Shown here: piece by piece, positions 31,171 to 35,075 of the stretch | How positions within the stretch are numbered: the stretch's first letter is position 1 | Layout of the letters: the number at the start of each line of letters is the position of its first letter | Assembly (NCBI RefSeq): GCF_000685075.1 | Contig: NZ_BAYD01000107.1 | Coordinates: 1 to 35,075, forward strand | From: Paraburkholderia oxyphila NBRC 105797 | GTDB lineage: Bacteria > Pseudomonadota > Gammaproteobacteria > Burkholderiales > Burkholderiaceae | DNA: 35,075 nucleotides | Direction: 5' to 3' | The notes under the pieces: generated by a model | What the model saw: only the letters and a program-made list of their open reading frames with translations | Told to the model about the DNA's origin: nothing | Database searches by the model: none | Program-made: the position numbers and the translations under genes

Positions 31171-32088
31171 ATGGACCGACTGACCAGTCTCGGCGTGTTC
31201 GTCGCAGCGGTGGAGGAGGGCAGCTTCGCCGCGGCGGCGCGACGCTTCGGGCTATCGGCTGCGATGGCCGGAAAGCACGTGAGTGCGATCGAGTCCCAGC
31301 TGAATGCGCGGCTGCTCCAGAGAACCACGCGGCGCCTGAGTTTGACCGATGCGGGCCAGACGTACTACGCGCGCTGCAAGCAGATTCTCGAAGCGTACGA
31401 CGAAGCGAACCGGGAAGCGGGCGATACCCAGGTGACGGCGCGCGGCGTGCTGCGCGTGGCGGCGCCCGTCACGTTTGGGGCAATGCATCTGGGCGCGGTC
31501 GTTGCACGCTATCTCGAGGACCACCCGCACGTGAACGTGGAGGTGCTTCTCGAGGACCGCTATGTCGACCTCCTCGAAGCGGGTGTGGACGTTGCCATTC
31601 GGATTGGACGGCTGGACGATCCCGCGCTCGTTACGCGCCGGCTCGCGCCGTGTCGAATGGTGGTGTGCGCGTCGCCCGCGTATCTCGAGCGGCACGGAAC
31701 CCCGCGCAAGCCTGGCGACTTGCAGCGTGCTCCGCGCCTTGCTTTCAGCGAGGCTGTCTCGACCGGCGACTGGACCTTGTTCGATGCCAGAAAGCGCGCG
31801 CACGTCATCGACGGACCTTGCCGGATGGCGGCCAACAATACGCAGATGCTGCTTGCCTCCGCGCTTGCGGGAGCCGGCATCGCGTATGGCCCGACCTTCG
31901 TGTTTGGAGAGCACCTGCGGCGCGGCGCGCTTGTGGCGCTGCTGCCGGGCTACAGCGCCACCGAGTTGGTGATTCAGGCCGTCTATCCGAGCGCGCGGCG
32001 CATACCGCTCAAAGTGCGCCGGTTCGTCGATTACCTGACTGAAGCGTTTGGCGATGATCCGCCGTGGGATCGGAAAACCAGGCGTTAG
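31171..32088 (+). CDS. LysR family transcriptional regulator (divergent from the hydrolase fusion)
   Basis: A 305-residue LysR-type regulator of the CrgA/DsdC-like group often linked to oxidoreductases. The winged helix-turn-helix (about 1-60) has MDRLTSLGVFVAAVEEGSFAAAARRFGLS and AMAGKHVSAIESQLNARLLQRTTRRLSLTDAG. The effector domain contains GVLRVAAPVTFGAMHLGAVVARYLEDHP and GAGIAYGPTFVFGEHLRRG. The start codon is 6 bp after a GGAGGGG ribosome site. It probably controls the adjacent divergent hydrolase fusion and perhaps the quinone oxidoreductase beyond it. Confidence 0.93.
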   Translation: MDRLTSLGVFVAAVEEGSFAAAARRFGLSAAMAGKHVSAIESQLNARLLQRTTRRLSLTDAGQTYYARCKQILEAYDEANREAGDTQVTARGVLRVAAPVTFGAMHLGAVVARYLEDHPHVNVEVLLEDRYVDLLEAGVDVAIRIGRLDDPALVTRRLAPCRMVVCASPAYLERHGTPRKPGDLQRAPRLAFSEAVSTGDWTLFDARKRAHVIDGPCRMAANNTQMLLASALAGAGIAYGPTFVFGEHLRRGALVALLPGYSATELVIQAVYPSARRIPLKVRRFVDYLTEAFGDDPPWDRKTRR

Positions 32089-32141
32089 AAGCGTTGCGAC
32101 CGATCATGCCTCAACGGCTCGATCGGTGCCTTGCCCATGAA

Positions 32142-32166
32142 ACAGGCCGGGGCGTGCCCGGCCTGT
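32142..32166. terminator. Hairpin between convergent genes
   Basis: A 10-bp perfect GC-rich stem (ACAGGCCGGG 32142-32151, CCCGGCCTGT 32157-32166) with a 5-nt loop lies between the LysR stop and the end of the convergent SnoaL gene. It can fold on either strand and probably serves as a bidirectional terminator, though without a clear T-run. Confidence 0.6.
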
Positions 32167-32229
32167 CGCTGTGCTGCTGTTGGATATGCGCATGCTGGCT
32201 CGACGATCGCGCAAGCGCCGCGCCTTCGA

Positions 32230-32688
32230 TCACACCGCGCTGATCGCGCCGATGAGCCCAAGTTGGCGCAGTGCGGTCACGCCGTCGTCGAGCCCGATCT
32301 CTTCGACGATCTTGCCATCCTTGAGCCGAAGCACCGTCGTGCCGGTAAAGTGCATTTTCCGGCCAGTCGCCGCAGGCAACGAGCCCATGAGGAAATCGCT
32401 GAATGCCGGACCGGTATGGGTGCCGCCACCCTCCCAGCGGCCGACTACATAGTCTCCCTCGGCAATGAGATCGGCGGCGCCCCAGAAGTTGAGGTCCGGG
32501 AACGCTGCGCGGAAATCGGTCATGAACGCCTTGATGTCCTCGCGGCCGCGTCGCGGTTCGTGCAGCGAGTATTGAAGCAGCATGTCGGGCGCGGCAAGTT
32601 CATCGACGATGTCGAGATTGCATGTCTCGCCCCAGAAATTGGTGAACCAGCGGCCCACGAAGGCCTTGTTGTCATCTTCCTTGGACAT
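32230..32688 (-). CDS. SnoaL-like (NTF2-fold) polyketide cyclase family protein
   Basis: A 152-residue single-domain protein of the SnoaL-like ester cyclase family. Recognisable blocks are NKAFVGRWFTNFWGETCN, RGREDIKAFMTDFRAAFPDLNF, GDYVVGRWEGGGTHTGP and GRKMHFTGTTVLRLKDGKIVEEIGLDDG. Family members are cone-shaped dimers that cyclise or isomerise small molecules, but many have no known substrate. ATG 32688 has GAGGAA six bases upstream; a longer frame to 32922 crosses a large hairpin and is not family-like. It sits close to the hydrolase fusion carrying a related domain. Promoter DNA upstream contains the long inverted repeat at 32779-32833. Confidence 0.88.
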   Translation of the reverse strand: MSKEDDNKAFVGRWFTNFWGETCNLDIVDELAAPDMLLQYSLHEPRRGREDIKAFMTDFRAAFPDLNFWGAADLIAEGDYVVGRWEGGGTHTGPAFSDFLMGSLPAATGRKMHFTGTTVLRLKDGKIVEEIGLDDGVTALRQLGLIGAISAV

Positions 32689-32778
32689 GGTGTATTCCTC
32701 GTTGACTGAAGGTGGGAGAGGGCAACTCGATCGCTTCCCTCTGCCTGAACGATATGGGCGCACGTAGTCGGCGGCTTC

Positions 32779-32833
32779 CCGGTTCTTGCTGTCCGATTGC
32801 TGTGGATTCCGGCAATCGGACAGCAAGAATCGG
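32779..32833. repeat. Long near-perfect 22-bp inverted repeat (hairpin)
   Basis: Positions 32779-32800 pair with 32812-32833 over 22 bp with a single G-T pair, leaving an 11-nt loop. It lies in the 313-bp gap (32689-33001) between the divergently oriented SnoaL gene and a small gene, where I see no other gene. No transcription unit ends here, so a terminator role is not expected. It may be a palindromic dispersed element, a large operator or a structured 5' leader of the SnoaL mRNA. Confidence 0.75.
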
Positions 32834-33001
32834 AGCGCCTGCGCCGAGCCGCCGCCATACCGTGTCCACGTAATCGCACAGTAGACGAGGTGATCGGGCG
32901 AGCGATGGCGCGCCCGGATCACCTGTCTCTTGCGGTCGCGGGGTCGCCAATTCGATTATCGGCTGAGGTCTCGCCGGTCCTTTATTGACTGGAGTTCGAT
33001 C

Positions 33002-33208
33002 ATGTTGCCGTTTCTCTCGCTTCACGCGCTCGCTGCCCAACACGGCGATGGACTGCGCCCAGAGCTCAAAGCCTTGTTCGAACGCCATGCCGGGCCTGCG
33101 ACGGGTCTCGCCGCTACCATCGAGCCTGTCGAAACGGAGTGGCTGGCGGACGCCGCCGACGACGTTCCTGTGAAGGCGCCGGGGGCCGAAAAGCCGTCGG
33201 CGAGTTGA
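33002..33208 (+). CDS. Small unknown protein (68 residues)
   Basis: ATG 33002 has GGAG seven bases upstream, the chief evidence for translation. The 68 residues begin MLPFLSLHALAAQHGDGLRPELKALFERHAG and end in an acidic, Pro/Ala-rich tail (VPVKAPGAEKPSAS). A short amphipathic helix is likely at about 20-30. There is no signal peptide with a cleavage site and no family I recognise. It is convergent with the serine hydrolase gene, 4 bp apart, and preceded by the large hairpin. Confidence 0.5.
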   Translation: MLPFLSLHALAAQHGDGLRPELKALFERHAGPATGLAATIEPVETEWLADAADDVPVKAPGAEKPSAS

Positions 33209-33212
33209 TGCG

Positions 33213-34220
33213 TCACAAACGGCCAATCCGAAGCCATTCGATGGCGGGATGTGCTCCGGGAACCGCTTCCGGCATCACTGTGTGCACCAGTCTCAGTCCC
33301 CGCGCCGAATTCGCGAACCAGACGACCGCGTCTTGCGTCACGCGATTCGCCAGCACGAGCGCCCGGAACCCCGGACTATTTCCCCAATGGAAGAAACAAC
33401 TCTGGGCGGGTTCGAGTCCCCAACCCAATCCCCAGGCGACATTGGGATCAGGCGGATTCCGGCCGTGGAGGTCTTCGGCGTCGTCGCCTTGCCGGGTATT
33501 GACGTGCGGCGCAAACCAGTGACGATAGCTCTCCGCCGCGAGGCCCCGGCTAGCCAGGACGTGCTGAACGAAGCTCATATAGTCGGACGCCGTCGTCAAA
33601 AGCGACCAGGAGGCCAGTGCCGTTGCTACGCGGCGCTTGGGCACCGGTTGGCCTTCCCATTCGTGCCCCTGGGCATGGTTGCCTGCGAAGCGCTCCTGCC
33701 ACTCGAGGCTCGAGTGCAGCATGCCCAAGGGCTCGAATACGCGTGCTCGCGCCAACGTTTCCAGCGAGCGGGCGCCAACGGTCTCGATGGCGCGCTGAAG
33801 CCATGCGAACGCGCTGCTGCCGTAGCTGAATCGCTCGCCGGGGGTGAAGTACGTGCGTAGCGGTGCTTCCTCGCGGACGATGTTCGGCAGACCGCTCGTA
33901 TGTGTCAGAACATGAAAGGCCGTTATCCGGCGCGAGGCCGCGTCGCCCGGTACATAGTCGCCACAGATGTCGAACAGGGGGCGTTGCAGGTCGAGCAGCC
34001 CCTCTTCGGCGAGCTGAAGCGCGATAAAGGCCACGACCGGCTTGGTGAGAGATGCAGCCTCAAAGACAGTCGCGGCGTCGACAGAGGAGCGGTCGTGCGC
34101 GCCACGGATGCCGGAGTAGTATTCGAAGCCTTTTGTTCCGGCGCGCAGCGTGGCCAGCGCCACGCCGGGAATTTTGCCGCTGGCTGTCGTTGCTGCGAGA
34201 AATTGGCTCAGGTCGGTCAT
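33213..34220 (-). CDS. Serine hydrolase of the beta-lactamase/penicillin-binding-protein family
   Basis: A 335-residue class C beta-lactamase-like esterase/peptidase. The nucleophile motif SLTK (S57, K60) follows TVFEAA; the second motif is YGSS (Y133, S135); the third, usually KTG, appears as HWGNSPG (around 291). HTSGLP is the conserved loop. HWG instead of KTG is frequent in esterase-like members, so a cytosolic esterase or D-aminopeptidase is more likely than antibiotic resistance. No signal peptide is seen. ATG 34220 (MTDLSQFLAATT) is chosen by family fit; ATG 34232 is an alternative and neither has a clear ribosome site. The GFA gene lies 124 bp downstream of nothing shared except the strand, so co-transcription is uncertain. 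Confidence 0.86.
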   Translation of the reverse strand: MTDLSQFLAATTASGKIPGVALATLRAGTKGFEYYSGIRGAHDRSSVDAATVFEAASLTKPVVAFIALQLAEEGLLDLQRPLFDICGDYVPGDAASRRITAFHVLTHTSGLPNIVREEAPLRTYFTPGERFSYGSSAFAWLQRAIETVGARSLETLARARVFEPLGMLHSSLEWQERFAGNHAQGHEWEGQPVPKRRVATALASWSLLTTASDYMSFVQHVLASRGLAAESYRHWFAPHVNTRQGDDAEDLHGRNPPDPNVAWGLGWGLEPAQSCFFHWGNSPGFRALVLANRVTQDAVVWFANSARGLRLVHTVMPEAVPGAHPAIEWLRIGRL

Positions 34221-34344
34221 TGGGTTACGCATCCGCAGTAGTTCGGCTCTAGCCGCCGTTGGCGTGAGCATCGGCCGACTGGATCAGTCATCGGGATTCC
34301 GCTATCGCAGGGCTATGGCCGGAGGTTTATTGCCTTTGCTACGG

Positions 34345-34806
34345 CTAAAAGAGCTCCATCAGGAGCTTGCTAAGAGCCAACTGGCTAGGGAGATAGCCAC
34401 TGTACTTGGGCAGTGTGTCCGTTGCGTCGGCACATCTGCGGTCATAGAACATGTGCAACGCCACAGATGGAAGCAATTCCGCATGAGCAAAGTTTGGCGT
34501 CGGAATGAACGCGATGCTCAACGGTCCGAAACCGCCCAGTTCGATGGCCGGCTTGCCGCAACGTTTGCAAAGCCCTCGACGGATGTTCGGAGGAAGCCGG
34601 TATTTTCTGAACGCAATGTTTTCGTCGTCCTTCATTGAGACGTTTTTGGCGCGCATGATGGTCACGTCGGAGAACGGTCTGCCGGTGAAGGCCTGGCAAA
34701 TTCTGCAATGGCAGATGAAGCGAGCGGCAGGCGCTGCACTAACCTCGAAGTGGCAAGCGCCGCACTCGCACGCGGCCCGCTGGGGTGATGACAAGGTCCT
34801 GGTCAT
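34345..34806 (-). CDS. GFA family (glutathione-dependent formaldehyde-activating-like) zinc protein
   Basis: A 153-residue protein of the GFA/CENP-V fold. Zinc ligands are plain: C13-E-C15 with C18 (ACECGACHFEV), C32-H-C34 with C37 (CHCRICQAFTGRPF), and C80/C83 (LCKRCGKP). The segment GFGPLSIAFIPTPNFAHAELLPSVALHMFYDRR follows the family pattern. Despite the family name, most members have unproven activity. ATG 34806 is preferred because family similarity starts just after it; GGAG lies about 12 bases upstream, a little far. It is encoded upstream of the serine hydrolase on the same strand. Confidence 0.88.
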   Translation of the reverse strand: MTRTLSSPQRAACECGACHFEVSAAPAARFICHCRICQAFTGRPFSDVTIMRAKNVSMKDDENIAFRKYRLPPNIRRGLCKRCGKPAIELGGFGPLSIAFIPTPNFAHAELLPSVALHMFYDRRCADATDTLPKYSGYLPSQLALSKLLMELF

Positions 34807-34979
34807 TTGTCGATATTCTCCGCAATATGAGGCCGCGCCAGACCTGGCGGTGCGATTTCGCGTCCAGACGTCTTCGAACATCCGTGTGCGGGTGAGGATC
34901 AATTGGCGATTGATAGCAAACTCTGGGCACCAGCGGTAGGATCGCACAATTGTGACGCGCTATGTCCGTGGGGGAATGA

Positions 34980-35021
34980 TTGGCGTTGGTAATGGCGTTG
35001 GCATTGGCTATGGCGTTGGCC
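34980..35021. repeat. Tandem hexamer repeat (WTGGCN, seven units)
   Basis: Seven consecutive units, TTGGCG TTGGTA ATGGCG, then TTGGCA TTGGCT ATGGCG TTGGCC, directly adjoin the right-hand dispersed repeat. The left copy has only two units (35-46, opposite strand). The stretch from 34807 to 34979 upstream of the GFA gene shows no other feature. Confidence 0.8.
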
Positions 35022-35055
35022 TTAACTTGTTTTCGCGGCGGGCCGCAGGCGTTGC
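35010..35055. repeat. Right copy of the inverted dispersed repeat
   Basis: This is the reverse complement of 1-46, with 35026-35055 identical to the complement of 1-30 and three mismatches in the rest. The following bases, CCCCTGTGCGGGG (35056-35068), form a small hairpin and probably belong to the same element, whose remainder lies outside the window. Confidence 0.85.
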
Positions 35056-35075
35056 CCCTGTGCGGGGCGGCACCT

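Noticed and set aside
33213..34220. Calling the serine hydrolase an antibiotic-resistance beta-lactamase
   Set aside because: It has HWG instead of KTG and no signal peptide, which fits an esterase-like family member better.
34980..35021. A possible CRISPR or similar array from the repeated GGCGTTGG words
   Set aside because: Units are contiguous hexamers without spacers; this is a simple tandem repeat.

Overview
The window is high-GC DNA with the gene content of a Burkholderiaceae chromosome, probably Paraburkholderia, Caballeronia or Burkholderia. The DUF3331 and DUF4148 proteins, the Burkholderia-style PAAR protein, the density of LysR and FixJ regulators and the efflux operon all fit; the genus is an inference. 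Positions 1-46 and 35010-35055 are inverted copies of one element (43 of 46 positions agree, including 30 identical bases), so the window may be a draft contig broken at a dispersed repeat.

Region 1 (169-3168, minus strand) is a basic-amino-acid block: a LysP-type permease interrupted by one amber codon, an Lrp/AsnC regulator and a dimethylarginine dimethylaminohydrolase (DDAH). Several dyads lie in its intergenic gaps.

Region 2 (3378-20011) looks like one functional island of signalling and pyruvate-type metabolism. It holds a small histidine kinase with a FixJ-type regulator, an acetoacetate-decarboxylase-fold enzyme, a lone receiver protein, PoxB directly followed by a ytcA-mdtN-mdtO-mdtP efflux operon, a DUF3331 protein, a three-PAS histidine kinase divergent from a second FixJ regulator, and an operon of an atypical short-chain dehydrogenase plus a second PoxB-like enzyme. 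Three intergenic sites in this island share a CYATAC-N4-GTATRG-like dyad. Two of them sit at the same distance from a plausible -10 element, which suggests a common FixJ-type regulon. A strong intrinsic terminator (20097-20137) closes the island.

Region 3 (20392-22115) is a visibly more AT-rich cassette, probably acquired: a 13-codon leader overlapping a PAAR-domain type VI secretion spike protein, an M35-like (HExxH) metallopeptidase and an exported OmpA-like protein, all tightly packed. I read it as an orphan T6SS effector module in which the last gene may give immunity. It is the best candidate for an undescribed system.

Region 4 (22403-35075) is a set of short accessory transcription units: a DUF4148 protein, an anti-sigma-like protein without a visible sigma factor, a DppA-like binding protein overlapping a secreted gamma-glutamylcyclotransferase-like protein, a type 2 ArgC divergent from a LysR regulator, an internally deleted haloacid dehalogenase, a medium-chain quinone oxidoreductase, an alpha/beta hydrolase fused to a SnoaL-like domain and divergent from another LysR, a free-standing SnoaL protein, a small unknown protein, a serine hydrolase and a GFA-family protein. 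I saw no rRNA, tRNA, CRISPR array or transposase gene.
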